The notes: generated by a model from the sequence alone, not told the origin. A stretch of DNA of 64,000 nucleotides from Prochlorococcus sp. AG-402-M23 (GCA_003216575.1 QCIR01000001.1:62001-126000); one strand, 5' to 3'; positions 10,635-19,911 are shown, numbered from the stretch's first letter. Numbers and translations are program-made.

Positions 10635-12931
10635 GTTTTTTTATTGTCACTTATTATTTGATTATCTTCTGTTGAATCAATCTCTTCATCTTTAACAAGT
10701 TCTAAATCTATTTGATTTTTTAAAACATCTACTTTTAATACCTTAACCTTTATTGCTTGTGATAGTTGATATGTTTTTTTATTTTTTCGTCCTATTAAAA
10801 GGTTTTGCCTTGAGCGATATTCATACCAATCATCTCCAAGTGTACTGACATGGACCAAACCTTCTGCAGTTAAATCCTCAATTTCAGCAAAAAAACCATA
10901 ACTTTGAACACCTGTGATAATTGCACTTACTTCTTTTCCTATAATTTTTTCAGCTTCTCGCCCCTGTGCTATTGAAATAATATTATTTCTAAGTAACTTT
11001 GATTGTTTTCTTTTTTCATTGAGATGTTGAACTAATTTTAAAGTTGAATGATCATCAATACAATCTTTTACTTTACTTGTAAATATCTCCCAATTGACAT
11101 CTTCCCAACTATCTTTTAGTCCTAAATCAATTATTTCTTTGCTACGACTTGAATTCTTGTTTTTACCATCACTTAAAAGTGTGGTAATAATAAATTGATT
11201 AAAAATATTCCAATAATTTAATGAAGGACAGCACCAAGGTGCCTCAATTTTATTTATTGATTCAGGTTGAACAATTTCTTCATTCTCTAGAGAGTTTATT
11301 TGCTTAAAAAGTTTGAGGTGTATTCCAGGAATTAAATGTTTAATTAATTTTTGGATTATTTTCTTTTCGGGACTTTGTTCAATTGCCTTTATTAATTCAC
11401 CTGATGTTAATGAGCCATCTAAATTAACTGTAATATTATTATCAAGGGTTAATGCAGACTTTGTAAGTTCGTTAATCGAAGATAATTCAATTTCATCATG
11501 CTGTTTGTATATATATGGTAAGTTATAACCAAATAAATGTCTTGCAAGAATAGTATTGGAAAGTCTAATAAAAATATCTAATATTGATTGAGGATCAGAT
11601 GAGTCATAGGATTTAGTCCAACCATGAAAATCTCTACTTGGAAAGGTTTTTTGTAATTCACTTAACCTTTCTAAATTGGGTATTTGTTGATCTAATTTAA
11701 TTGAACTAATATTTGTTTCATTAATTAGTTTTGAAGAATGAATAATAGTGTAAATTATATCTAGATTATCTTTGATTCCTTTAAGTGCAATTGGAATAGA
11801 TTTTGAGGTAGGGTTTCTTTTATTTATAGCTTTAAGGTGTCTTTCTGTAATTATTTTTCTAGGTTTAATTAAACTAAGAGAAAATTTCCAACTTGTGACC
11901 TGAGCTTTATTATTAACATCAATCATTAATGTAATTGCCTCGCACACCTCATCAACTCTAAATTCAGATACTGATCTTAATGAATTACTTAAAAAATCTA
12001 GCCAGTTATTACCTAAGCATATAGCTTCCGCCCTTACTTTAAGAAATTGGTCTAATTTACCACCCATATTCATTCTTTCAGAAACTGTAGGAGAATGAAT
12101 CCATACTCTGAATCCGCCTTCATTTGGCTTTGCATATATTGCTGGAAGATATGGGGAATTTGAACATTCCCAACTTTGAAATAACAGTGAAGGTTGTGAA
12201 GTTAAGTCTTCTCTGCCTTTACATTGAATTTTTTTTGGAGTTGCCTTTGGAGAGTCGATATTTTTAGTAATATTATTTTTTGAAAGTAAGATCTCAATAT
12301 CTCCATCTACTCCAGCATTTAATGGCAATTTCCTAACTATTGATCCTTGTGCATTGAATTGAGCAATTGGATATTTAGTAATCTCAACTTCATAAATTAC
12401 ATGTTTATTATCTTCATAATCAATAGTTTTAATATCATTTTCAACATCAATAATAGATGTTATTCTGTCATCCAAAGGGAATGCTTTTAAGTCACCATTT
12501 GATTTGTCTGATTCAACTTTTGCTAATAATTTATTATTATATCTTTGCAATACACATTGTATTGAACCTTCTGGAGCTCTTCTTTTAAGGGCTTGTTTAG
12601 TTATTAGTACAATAACAGAATCTCCGTGCCAAGCATTGTTTAAATTAGCTTCCCGTATATAAATATCTTCTCCTTGATCTTCTCTAGAAACAAAGCAATA
12701 ACCTTTGCTACTGCAACGTACATTACCTTTAATAAAATCCAAGTCATTGTTAATGATAAGCTTTTCGTCATCGAGATATTTGAGTATGCGAAGCTTAATA
12801 AGAGCTTTGATGGCAATATCTAAATTATCTCTGTCATGCTTTCTAGTAAGTTTTAAGGACTTCTGTAGTTTTGTAAGCTCTAATCCATCATTTTTTTCAA
12901 GATTTTCAAGTATCTTAGAAACTGTTGTCAT
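10631..12931 (-). CDS. RNase R/Zam-like RNB-family protein lacking catalytic motifs
   Basis: 766 residues with the RNase II/R layout: an N-terminal winged-helix-like part (1-65), a cold-shock OB fold (about 68-130, GNVRCSSKGYCFVSREDQGE), an RNB-like core (about 245-640) and a C-terminal S1 domain (about 665-750, GLVHVSTLGDDWYEYRS). The core is strongly diverged. Before FRVWIHSP, where RNase R has the Asp cluster TID..DA.DFDDA, I see SPYLPAIYAKPNEGG with no aspartate. The arginine motif SPIRRYADL is replaced by CPSLNYWNI. The protein therefore probably binds RNA but does not cut it. It resembles proteins annotated Zam (acetazolamide resistance) or ribonuclease II in cyanobacteria. Its stop overlaps ubiX (ATGA). 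Confidence 0.8.
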   Translation of the reverse strand: MTTVSKILENLEKNDGLELTKLQKSLKLTRKHDRDNLDIAIKALIKLRILKYLDDEKLIINNDLDFIKGNVRCSSKGYCFVSREDQGEDIYIREANLNNAWHGDSVIVLITKQALKRRAPEGSIQCVLQRYNNKLLAKVESDKSNGDLKAFPLDDRITSIIDVENDIKTIDYEDNKHVIYEVEITKYPIAQFNAQGSIVRKLPLNAGVDGDIEILLSKNNITKNIDSPKATPKKIQCKGREDLTSQPSLLFQSWECSNSPYLPAIYAKPNEGGFRVWIHSPTVSERMNMGGKLDQFLKVRAEAICLGNNWLDFLSNSLRSVSEFRVDEVCEAITLMIDVNNKAQVTSWKFSLSLIKPRKIITERHLKAINKRNPTSKSIPIALKGIKDNLDIIYTIIHSSKLINETNISSIKLDQQIPNLERLSELQKTFPSRDFHGWTKSYDSSDPQSILDIFIRLSNTILARHLFGYNLPYIYKQHDEIELSSINELTKSALTLDNNITVNLDGSLTSGELIKAIEQSPEKKIIQKLIKHLIPGIHLKLFKQINSLENEEIVQPESINKIEAPWCCPSLNYWNIFNQFIITTLLSDGKNKNSSRSKEIIDLGLKDSWEDVNWEIFTSKVKDCIDDHSTLKLVQHLNEKRKQSKLLRNNIISIAQGREAEKIIGKEVSAIITGVQSYGFFAEIEDLTAEGLVHVSTLGDDWYEYRSRQNLLIGRKNKKTYQLSQAIKVKVLKVDVLKNQIDLELVKDEEIDSTEDNQIISDNKKT

Positions 12932-13015
12932 AGTTACTGGTGCAAATTAAAATAATTTCATTGGGTTTAAGTCTTTAAATTTAGAAGACTATAATCTTAG
13001 TAATAACTTTGAAAG

Positions 13016-13309
13016 CTAGTTTTCACTAGTATTCTCATTCTGGGATTGTGTCAGAAGTTTGATCCCTATAAATAAGAATACTATTCCAGAAAGCAGCTTG
13101 AGTATGAAGGCTGGGATTAAGTTTGCAATTGAGCCGCCTGCCAAGGCTCCCAAGAGCGTAGCTAAAATGAGTGCCGTAGACGAGCCTATAAATACAGCAA
13201 GTGGTTTATTGGTTGTACTGCTTAATGTTATTGTTGTCAGTTGAGTTTTGTCACCCATTTCAGCAAGAAAAACAGTAACAAATGTTGTAAATAGAAGAGT
13301 TATCAGCAT
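13016..13309 (-). CDS. Half-size GDT1/TMEM165 (UPF0016) cation exporter, second subunit
   Basis: 97 residues, three hydrophobic segments, with one copy of the family signature E-x-G-D-K-T (EMGDKTQLTT, about residues 17-26). Full-length UPF0016 proteins, including the cyanobacterial Mn exporter Mnx, have two such halves in one chain. This gene and its neighbour five bases upstream encode one half each, so the working transporter is probably a heterodimer. Such hemi-exchangers are known in cyanobacteria. Likely role: moving Mn or Ca out of the cytoplasm, possibly into the thylakoid lumen for photosystem II. Confidence 0.85.
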   Translation of the reverse strand: MLITLLFTTFVTVFLAEMGDKTQLTTITLSSTTNKPLAVFIGSSTALILATLLGALAGGSIANLIPAFILKLLSGIVFLFIGIKLLTQSQNENTSEN

Positions 13310-13314
13310 TTATA

Positions 13315-13665
13315 TTATTTAATTTTTATAAAGTCAACTAAACCTTGTATTAATAGGTATAGACCTAAACTTAACATAATTGTTCCTGAAAGTATTGTGA
13401 AACGCTCTCTAGGTAAGTTGTTAGATATCCACTGTCCAATCAGAACTCCTAATAAGCTAGTAGAGATAAGCGCCAAGGCAGCTCCTGTAAAAATGATTAG
13501 TGGCATACCCGACTGAGCAGAAAGAATCAAGGTCGCTAATTGCGTTTTGTCTCCTAACTCAGCAAGAAATATGGTACTAAATGATGTAATTAATATATTG
13601 ATGAAAGTGGATGAATCTTTTGTATCACTATGCTTATGATTGAAATTTGAATTTGGCTTATCCAT
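13315..13665 (-). CDS. Half-size GDT1/TMEM165 (UPF0016) cation exporter, first subunit
   Basis: 116 residues. A His/Asp-rich hydrophilic N-terminus (NFNHKHSDTKDSS, about 6-20) could bind metal. Three hydrophobic segments follow, with the single signature AELGDKTQLATLILSA at about residues 35-50. The paired gene starts five bases after its stop. The two halves are clearly homologous (GDKTQL in each), as expected from a duplication that never fused or that split. Predicted partner in a heterodimeric Mn/Ca exporter. Transcription runs away from psb30, with about 300 bases between them. Confidence 0.85.
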   Translation of the reverse strand: MDKPNSNFNHKHSDTKDSSTFINILITSFSTIFLAELGDKTQLATLILSAQSGMPLIIFTGAALALISTSLLGVLIGQWISNNLPRERFTILSGTIMLSLGLYLLIQGLVDFIKIK

Positions 13666-13945
13666 TACTTTAACGAGAGATTTGATATCTTTGAGTGTGT
13701 ATATAAATCATTTATATCATATATAAAAAACCTCTAAACAACCAAGTTATGATTCAAGATCCTATATATATCAATATGTTTTACTTTTACGAATTAAATT
13801 ACAAGAGGGAAACTGATCATATTAAGTATCTAAATTTTATATCTAAGTTAGGTTGAACTTACTAAATTCATAACAAAAAGTAGATCCTACTCAAAAAAAT
13901 GATCAAATTTCCTTAATTATTATGAAATTAAGCCTATTTATTTAG
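13666..13945. other. Intergenic region between exporter pair and psb30
   Basis: AT-rich stretch that should hold promoters for the leftward exporter pair and rightward psb30. A 35-codon ORF on the + strand (13749-13856, MIQDPIYINMFYF) is possible but has no Shine-Dalgarno and biased low-complexity composition, so I do not call it a gene. Nothing else recognised. Confidence 0.5.
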
Positions 13946-13951
13946 TATAAT
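13946..13951 (+). promoter_or_regulatory. Probable -10 box for psb30
   Basis: A perfect TATAAT lies 21 bases before the psb30 ATG, which would give a leader of about 15 bases. No good TTGACA is seen at the usual distance, as is common for cyanobacterial promoters. Sequence-only inference. Confidence 0.5.
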
Positions 13952-13972
13952 TCCTGCAGTTTAAAAATTAAC

Positions 13973-14056
13973 ATGGGAAACCTCTTGCCTCTTGTAGCTG
14001 TCTTTCTAGCAGGACCAGCCATTATTGCATTGATCTTCTATAGAAGAGGAGTTTAA
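13973..14056 (+). CDS. psb30: Photosystem II protein Psb30 (Ycf12)
   Basis: 27-residue single-span membrane protein: a short N-terminus, a hydrophobic helix and the end IIALIFYRRGV. The pattern AGPAII...RRG is the signature of Psb30/Ycf12, a small subunit of the photosystem II core near cytochrome b559. It begins at an ATG with a perfect -10 box 21 bases upstream and ends three bases before the convergent end of recJ. Recognition rests on the conserved C-terminal half. The length is slightly shorter than in freshwater cyanobacteria, where an N-terminal extension is usual. Confidence 0.85.
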   Translation: MGNLLPLVAVFLAGPAIIALIFYRRGV

Positions 14057-14059
14057 AGC

Positions 14060-15949
14060 TTAAACGGTTTGTCCGAGTGCAATCTCAGCAAAATCTAGGA
14101 TCTTCCTAGAAAAATTCTCTTTTTTAATATTTGAATTTTTGCCATGAGATAATAATTCTGAAGTTAAATATTCACCTTTTGAATTTGTAACCATAATTTT
14201 CATATCATCTGTTAATTGGCATTTATAATTTCTATTATGTATAATTAAATCTATAGTGCTGTGATATCTTTTAATGTCAATAATATTTAATTGTAATTTT
14301 TCCTCTTTTTTCCAAGTATTAATTTCAACATTATAAGCAATATCAATAATATCATTTACTTGAACTTCTGTTAAACAGTTCCATTTAATTGCATCAATAT
14401 AGCCTGTATCATCCTGTAATAACATCTTAATATGCTGATCTTTAAGTTTATGCAGTTCCAAAATCCTACATTTTCTTGTCCAAAAAATAGGTGCATGATT
14501 CATTATTCCAAAAGGACCTATTAGCAATAATTGCCTATAAAAACTCATATTAATATCCTTGAGTTTTATGCATGCATCTGGCTTAATAAACCTTTGTAAG
14601 CTATATTTTTTAAATTCTCGTAATGCAATATTGTTTAGCATCTCCTTAAGGTAAGGAATATTTTCTTCTCTTATTGTGAAACCAGCAGCTTCTGAATGAC
14701 CACCATGAGTCATGAGTATATCTTTGCATTCCTCAAGTGCGATGTTTATTTTTAATTGTTTATTTGATCGTATAGATCCTCTATATATTCCACACTTAGC
14801 TGATGATAGTACTGCAGTAGGTAAATTAAATTTATCTACAATTCTTGCTGCAACGATACCAATAATTCCGGGATGCCATTCTTTTTTTGTAATCACAAGA
14901 AATTTACGGTTATTTGAATATTCAGTAGAAGCGATTTCAAGTGCTTCCTGTTCTATTATCGATGTAATTCTTCTTCTTTCTTTATTTATTGAAAAACATT
15001 CCTTAGTAAGAGATGCAATCGAGGATTTCGATGTGCTCGTTAAAAGTTCAATTACTAAGTTGGGGTCTCCAATACGTCCTACAGCATTAATTAATGGTGC
15101 TATTTTATAACCAATATCAGCGGCAGATATATCTCTATTATATATTGATAGTTTTTGTATAATAGCTTTTATTCCCATATTTTCAGTTGATTTAATTTTA
15201 GGTAGACATTCCTTAAGCCATTTTCTATTAGCTCCAAGAAGAGGCGCCATATCAGCGACTGTACCAATACAAAATAATTCGTTTGCAGTTGTACTATCTA
15301 TATTATAATTCAGTTTTTTGCATATATTTTTGGCTACCATGTAAGCAATACCAACTCCTGCTAAGAATTTATAAGGTGAATTTATTGGGCATCGCTCTGG
15401 ATGTATTAATGCATAAATATTTAAATTCTTATCAGGAATTTTATGATGGTCAGTAATAATTAAATCTATATTAAATTCATTCGATTTTTTAATAGCATCA
15501 AAGGCAGAAATTCCATTATCTACAGTGATAATAAGCCTTATTTCACTATTGTTTATTTCATCGATCATTTTCATATTTAATCCATAGCCATCTTCCTTTC
15601 TCGAAGGTATAAAAGGTATTGCTATTGCACCTAACTTATTTAATAATTCAACTAAAAGTACTGTACTTGTTATACCATCTGCATCATAATCTCCGCAAAT
15701 TGCAATTTTTTCACCTCTATTACAAGCGTCGACAATTCTGTGAGTAGCTTTATTCAATTCACTAAAATGATCTTCAGGATTGACTAACATTGAGGGGATT
15801 AAAAAATCGTCCAAATCCTCTTCTAAATTTAAGCCTCTTCTGCTTAACACTTTTTGTAGTATATAGTTTATAGAGCAATCATGTATTTCATCTATATTCA
15901 AAGGCTTCGGTAATAGCCATCTTATAATTTCATTATTATGTATTGTCAA
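14060..15949 (-). CDS. recJ: Single-stranded-DNA-specific exonuclease RecJ
   Basis: 5'-3' single-strand exonuclease of the DHH family, used in recombination and mismatch or excision repair. 629 residues, a little longer than the Escherichia coli protein. Visible motifs are ICGDYDADGITST (metal-binding Asp cluster, near residue 78), VDNGISAF, TDHHKIP (the DHH motif, near 155) and GGHSEAAGFT (DHHA1 motif, near 415). The best start is a TTG at 15947-15949, and no ATG lies near. It converges on psb30 and is divergent from the HAD phosphatase gene. Confidence 0.93.
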   Translation of the reverse strand: MTIHNNEIIRWLLPKPLNIDEIHDCSINYILQKVLSRRGLNLEEDLDDFLIPSMLVNPEDHFSELNKATHRIVDACNRGEKIAICGDYDADGITSTVLLVELLNKLGAIAIPFIPSRKEDGYGLNMKMIDEINNSEIRLIITVDNGISAFDAIKKSNEFNIDLIITDHHKIPDKNLNIYALIHPERCPINSPYKFLAGVGIAYMVAKNICKKLNYNIDSTTANELFCIGTVADMAPLLGANRKWLKECLPKIKSTENMGIKAIIQKLSIYNRDISAADIGYKIAPLINAVGRIGDPNLVIELLTSTSKSSIASLTKECFSINKERRRITSIIEQEALEIASTEYSNNRKFLVITKKEWHPGIIGIVAARIVDKFNLPTAVLSSAKCGIYRGSIRSNKQLKINIALEECKDILMTHGGHSEAAGFTIREENIPYLKEMLNNIALREFKKYSLQRFIKPDACIKLKDINMSFYRQLLLIGPFGIMNHAPIFWTRKCRILELHKLKDQHIKMLLQDDTGYIDAIKWNCLTEVQVNDIIDIAYNVEINTWKKEEKLQLNIIDIKRYHSTIDLIIHNRNYKCQLTDDMKIMVTNSKGEYLTSELLSHGKNSNIKKENFSRKILDFAEIALGQTV

Positions 15950-16010
15950 ATGCTTATCCTATATTGATTATATAATCTTTTGAATTATATTTAAAATATG
16001 ATAAATATAC

Positions 16011-16757
16011 ATGAATAAGTTATCAGCTGTTTTTTGGGATGTTGATGGAACCATAGCGGACACAGAGCTTGGTGGCCATAGAATTGCTTTTAATTTGGCT
16101 TTCAAGGATTTTGACTTAGATTGGAGCTGGGATAAAAATAAATATTTAGACCTTCTGAAGATTTCAGGAGGCCTAAACCGAATTATTCATTATCGTGACA
16201 AAATCAATAGCTCATTAACTGACGAACAATGTAAAAAAATTCAAAGCAGAAAACGCAAGCATTACAATGATTTAATCTTTACTGGAAAAATCAAGATTAG
16301 AGAGGGTGTTCTAAGGCTTATTGAAGAACTAGATAGTTTTAATATTAAACAATTTATTGTTACTACTAGTGGAAGAGATTCTCTTAATCCAATCTTACAA
16401 ACTTCATTGAATTCATATATCAGTTTGTTTTCAAAAATTATCACTTATGAAGATGTAATAAGACACAAGCCCTTCCCAGATGCATATAATCTGGCTGTAA
16501 AACTTAGTAACTCTACCAATAAAAACTGTATAGCAATTGAGGATTCTAGTATAGGAATTGAAGCCGCAAGATCAGCAAATATTAAAACTCTTTTAACGCT
16601 TCCACCATGGCCATTTAGTATTGATAAAATAAATAAAAATGCTACTGCATGTGTTGATAGCCTTGGATCAGACAATATACCCTCTAGATTAATATATGGA
16701 AAGCCATTAGTTAATACAAATGTTGATTATTCCTATCTTCTAAATATTATTAATTGA
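16011..16757 (+). CDS. HAD-superfamily hydrolase, CbbY/beta-phosphoglucomutase-like
   Basis: 248-residue haloacid-dehalogenase-type phosphatase. Motif I is FWDVDGTIADTE (nucleophile Asp10, acid/base Asp12). Motif II is the Thr-Ser pair in FIVTTSGRDS. Motif III is the Lys of RHKPFPDAYNLA, and motif IV is AIEDSSIGIEAARSA. The cap inserted after motif I is helical, as in the CbbY group, whose members dephosphorylate xylulose-1,5-bisphosphate and other sugar phosphates. The true substrate cannot be told. The ATG at 16011 is clear. The DUF565 gene follows after four bases, so the two are co-transcribed. Confidence 0.85.
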   Translation: MNKLSAVFWDVDGTIADTELGGHRIAFNLAFKDFDLDWSWDKNKYLDLLKISGGLNRIIHYRDKINSSLTDEQCKKIQSRKRKHYNDLIFTGKIKIREGVLRLIEELDSFNIKQFIVTTSGRDSLNPILQTSLNSYISLFSKIITYEDVIRHKPFPDAYNLAVKLSNSTNKNCIAIEDSSIGIEAARSANIKTLLTLPPWPFSIDKINKNATACVDSLGSDNIPSRLIYGKPLVNTNVDYSYLLNIIN

Positions 16758-16761
16758 AAGA

Positions 16762-17091
16762 ATGCAAACAACTAATCTAAAGAAAATAATCGATTCGATA
16801 TTGACAATTACTAAACCAATAATTTCTGACTCCTGGAGTAAAAGGAGTTTAAGTATCCTATCTGTTCTAATTGGATTTTATTTTACTAATAACCTTGTTA
16901 CATACTTATTAGACAAATCTATTAATACAATATTCTTATCTGTCACTATATTAGTAATCATGGAATTAACTATAAGATCATTATTATTCTCTAACGTCTC
17001 TAAATTATCTATATTTATACTAACGATAAACAATTTCCGTATTGGATCAACTTATGCACTAATACTTGAGGCTTTTAAACTTGGTTCGTAA
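16762..17091 (+). CDS. Ycf20-like DUF565 membrane protein
   Basis: 109 residues with two or three hydrophobic stretches (about 30-50, 56-75 and 80-95). The region RSLSILSVLIGFYFTNNL matches the start of the DUF565/Ycf20 domain, whose algal and plant members affect thermal dissipation of excitation energy. The closing segment (NNFRIGSTYALILEAFKLG) is also typical. It lies four bases after the HAD gene, and its 3' end comes within six bases of the convergent rpmF gene. The function in cyanobacteria is not settled. Confidence 0.7.
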   Translation: MQTTNLKKIIDSILTITKPIISDSWSKRSLSILSVLIGFYFTNNLVTYLLDKSINTIFLSVTILVIMELTIRSLLFSNVSKLSIFILTINNFRIGSTYALILEAFKLGS

Positions 17092-17097
17092 TTGACT

Positions 17098-17277
17098 TTA
17101 ATCACTTTGTTCATCAGACGTTTCATTCATTGGATAAACGAAACCCTGAGCTCTTCCGGTAAGAACTGATTTACCAATTGACAAAGCCTTTTCTGCGGCA
17201 ATTGCTGCTTTACCCTTCCACGTGGCATGCCTTTGATTGCGTTTACCTTTAGAGGTCTTCTTCTTTGGAACCGCCAT
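17098..17277 (-). CDS. rpmF: 50S ribosomal protein L32
   Basis: 59 residues beginning [20 protein letters not shown], the standard start of bacterial L32, followed by [24 protein letters not shown], which matches cyanobacterial forms. Translated directly from the reverse strand: ATG at 17277, TAA at 17098-17100. The zinc-finger cysteines found in some L32 proteins are absent, as is usual in cyanobacteria. It is convergent with the Ycf20-like gene and divergent from the FtsH-like gene. Confidence 0.95.
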   Translation of the reverse strand: MAVPKKKTSKGKRNQRHATWKGKAAIAAEKALSIGKSVLTGRAQGFVYPMNETSDEQSD

Positions 17278-17449
17278 TTTTACTCAACCTTTAGTAAGAT
17301 TATATTTTATAACGTCATGCTCCTGTTAAAAAAAATCCGATAAGGAAAAATAATGTTCTTGTCTCTTTTTCTATATAAACTCAAGTTTGGAAACATTTTG
17401 ACTATAGTTTACTTATAAAAACTTTTGAATTAGTTGATTAAATTATCTA

Positions 17450-19177
17450 ATGAGTAAAAGTTATAGTCAATTATTAAGGGATATTGAACGAGGAGAAATT
17501 ACTTCTATTATTTTAATCCCAAACAGAAGAGAGGTCATTGTTCAATTTATTAATGGAGATAAAAAAAAAGTTCCAATATTTTATAATGATCAAAAAATTC
17601 TGCGCATATCAGAAGAAAATGATGTTCCACTTAGCGTTATAGATCAGCGATCAGAACAGCGTTTAGCGAATTTCATTACTGGACTAGGCCTATCATTAAT
17701 ATTTGTAATATCACTATCATTTTTAATTCGGAGGTCATCCAAATTACTAAATAATATGCAGATTTTTACTCGTCGATCTTCCCAAGTTAAAGAAGAAGAT
17801 ATTGGTCAAATTACTTTTGATGATGTTGCAGGGTTAAATGAGGAAACCGATGAATTAAAAGAAATTGTAAGCTTTTTAAAGAATCCACAAATTCTGATTT
17901 CCCTTGGAGCTAAAACACCTAAAGGAATTTTATTGGTAGGACCTCCCGGGACAGGTAAGACACTATTGGCACGTGCGATTGCAGGAGAAGCAAATGTTCC
18001 TTTCTTTTCAATATCAGCATCAGAATTTGTGGAAATGTTTGTTGGTGTAGGAGCTGGCCGAGTTCGGGAACTTTTTAAAAGCGCCACAGAGAAATCACCA
18101 TGCATAGTTTTTATAGATGAAATTGACTCAATAGGCCGACAAAGAGGTGCCGGAATTGGTGGAGGAAATGACGAAAGAGAGCAAACATTGAATCAACTTC
18201 TAACAGAAATGGATGGTTTCGCATCCAACAGTGGGGTCATTGTTATTGCAGCCACAAATAGACCTGATGTACTTGATCGTGCTCTAACAAGGCCGGGTAG
18301 ATTTGATCGTCGAATCAACTTGTCACTTCCAGATAGAATCGCAAGATTCAAAATTCTATCTGTTCATGCAAGAACAAAACCTTTATCTAATTCAGTAAAT
18401 CTGAAGGAGTGGGCTTCTAAAACACCTGGATTCTCTGGCGCTGATTTGCAAAATTTACTTAATGAGGCAGCAATTCATGCAGCAAGGAAAAACAAATCAA
18501 CTATTAGCAATATTGATATCAATAAAGCACTAGATAAAGCTCGATTTGGATTACTTTCACAGCCTCTTTTAGATAACACAAAAAAGATACAAATTGCCTA
18601 TCAGATAATTGGTAAAACATTAGTTTCCTTACTAATTCCAAGCCAAGATAAATTGGAGAAGGTATCACTATTTAAATCACATGGCGACACATTTGGCATA
18701 ACATATTTCACCCCTGACGAAGAAACAATTGATAGTGGGTTAATAACACGGAACTATATTTTTAATAAAATTGTAGTTTCTCTTGGAGCTAGAGCAGCCG
18801 AAATAATAGTTTATGGTTCCAATGAGGTAACTCAAGGTTCACAAAAGGATTTAGAAAATGTGTACTTCTGGTCTAATCAAATGGTTACAAAATTTGGGTT
18901 TTCCGATCTTGGACCAATTACTTATGATTCTAAAAATGATTCAATTTTTCTTGGTAGAGATTTAATGCAAAGTAGGAATGACTACTCTCAAAAAACTAGC
19001 AAGGATATAGATAATCAAATTATATTAATTGCAAATAGAGCTCTTAATTACGCTATAAAACTTCTTTCAGATAAAATTTATTTAATGGATTTACTAGTTG
19101 ACGATTTAATCGATAAAGAAACACTTGATGCAGAATATATAATTAATAAAATCAACTCTTCCTTAGCTTCTAATTAA
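17450..19177 (+). CDS. FtsH-like AAA protein without the zinc-protease motif
   Basis: 575 residues. The AAA module is intact: Walker A GPPGTGKT (164-171), pore motif [15 protein letters not shown], Walker [10 protein letters not shown], and second-region-of-homology arginines in TRPGRFDRR. In the peptidase domain the zinc motif HEAGH is replaced by QIIGK (385-389), so both His ligands and the catalytic Glu are gone, while the distal Asp (D467 in GSQKDLENV) and surrounding fold motifs ([24 protein letters not shown]) remain. The usual first membrane span is also missing: the protein opens with the periplasm-type domain and has one span at about 74-94. A stop (TGA, 17435) lies just upstream, so no longer start exists. 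Likely a non-proteolytic unfoldase or a partner subunit for active FtsH, like plant FtsHi. Confidence 0.9.
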   Translation: MSKSYSQLLRDIERGEITSIILIPNRREVIVQFINGDKKKVPIFYNDQKILRISEENDVPLSVIDQRSEQRLANFITGLGLSLIFVISLSFLIRRSSKLLNNMQIFTRRSSQVKEEDIGQITFDDVAGLNEETDELKEIVSFLKNPQILISLGAKTPKGILLVGPPGTGKTLLARAIAGEANVPFFSISASEFVEMFVGVGAGRVRELFKSATEKSPCIVFIDEIDSIGRQRGAGIGGGNDEREQTLNQLLTEMDGFASNSGVIVIAATNRPDVLDRALTRPGRFDRRINLSLPDRIARFKILSVHARTKPLSNSVNLKEWASKTPGFSGADLQNLLNEAAIHAARKNKSTISNIDINKALDKARFGLLSQPLLDNTKKIQIAYQIIGKTLVSLLIPSQDKLEKVSLFKSHGDTFGITYFTPDEETIDSGLITRNYIFNKIVVSLGARAAEIIVYGSNEVTQGSQKDLENVYFWSNQMVTKFGFSDLGPITYDSKNDSIFLGRDLMQSRNDYSQKTSKDIDNQIILIANRALNYAIKLLSDKIYLMDLLVDDLIDKETLDAEYIINKINSSLASN

Positions 19178-19196
19178 TCAATAATAATTTATTCCT

Positions 19197-19793
19197 TCAT
19201 AATGCAGAAAAATATTCTTTACTTCCCTTAGGGTCTTCTTTCATTGTCTTATCTCCGGGTGTCCAACCAGCAGGGCAAACTTCATCAGGGTGTGATTCAA
19301 CATATTGATATGCTTGTAATATTCTTAGAGTTTCATCAATATTTCTACCAACAGGTGCTTTATTAATTGTGGAGTGCATTATCACACCACTTGGATTAAT
19401 GATAAATAATCCTCTATCTGCCTCTCCATCTTCATTTAATACATTATAAGCTTGACATATTTCACGCTTAAGATCGGAGACGAGTGGGTAATTAATGTCT
19501 CCAATACCCCCTTCATTTCTAGGAGTTTGAATCCAAGCTAAATGTGTAAATTTACTATCGACTGATACACCTAATACTTCAGTATTTTTACTGCTGAAAT
19601 CGCTATATCTATCACTAAAAGCTGTAATTTCAGTTGGGCAAACAAAGGTGAAATCTAAAGGATAGAAAAATAAAACGACATACTTTCCTCTGTATTGAGA
19701 AAGTGTGATGTCTTTAAATTCTTGATCAACAACTGCAGTAGCAGAAAAGTCAGGTGCTTGCATGCCAACCCTTAGGCATTCATTTGTCGTCAT
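19197..19793 (-). CDS. 2-Cys peroxiredoxin
   Basis: 198-residue typical 2-Cys peroxiredoxin that reduces peroxides with electrons from thioredoxin, a main chloroplast and cyanobacterial antioxidant. The peroxidatic Cys52 sits in [14 protein letters not shown], and the resolving Cys near residue 173 sits in [15 protein letters not shown] motif at the C-terminus (SKEYFSAL), together with the GGxG-type loop [10 protein letters not shown], is the arrangement associated with sensitivity to over-oxidation. The ATG start is clear. It is convergent with the FtsH-like gene, with 19 bases between the ends. Confidence 0.95.
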   Translation of the reverse strand: MTTNECLRVGMQAPDFSATAVVDQEFKDITLSQYRGKYVVLFFYPLDFTFVCPTEITAFSDRYSDFSSKNTEVLGVSVDSKFTHLAWIQTPRNEGGIGDINYPLVSDLKREICQAYNVLNEDGEADRGLFIINPSGVIMHSTINKAPVGRNIDETLRILQAYQYVESHPDEVCPAGWTPGDKTMKEDPKGSKEYFSAL

Positions 19794-19911
19794 AGATCTG
19801 ATGCGTTTTTGAATGGTTAGAGGTTAAAGAACTTCCCCTTTTCCTTTTTATAATTTATCATGTTAAGACCAAATTAAGTTTATCAGTTTACCCAACGACC
19901 ATAAAGAAAAT

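Noticed and set aside
10631-12931. Ordinary RNase R (rnr)
   Set aside because: Catalytic aspartates and the SPIRRY arginines are missing, so an enzyme name would mislead.
13749-13856. 35-codon ORF before psb30
   Set aside because: No ribosome site, Tyr/Phe/Asn-biased composition, and it would sit in the expected promoter region.
14712-15110. 132-codon open frame on the + strand inside recJ
   Set aside because: Antisense shadow of recJ; hydrophobic Leu/Ile/Ser bias is what reverse-read AT-rich genes give.
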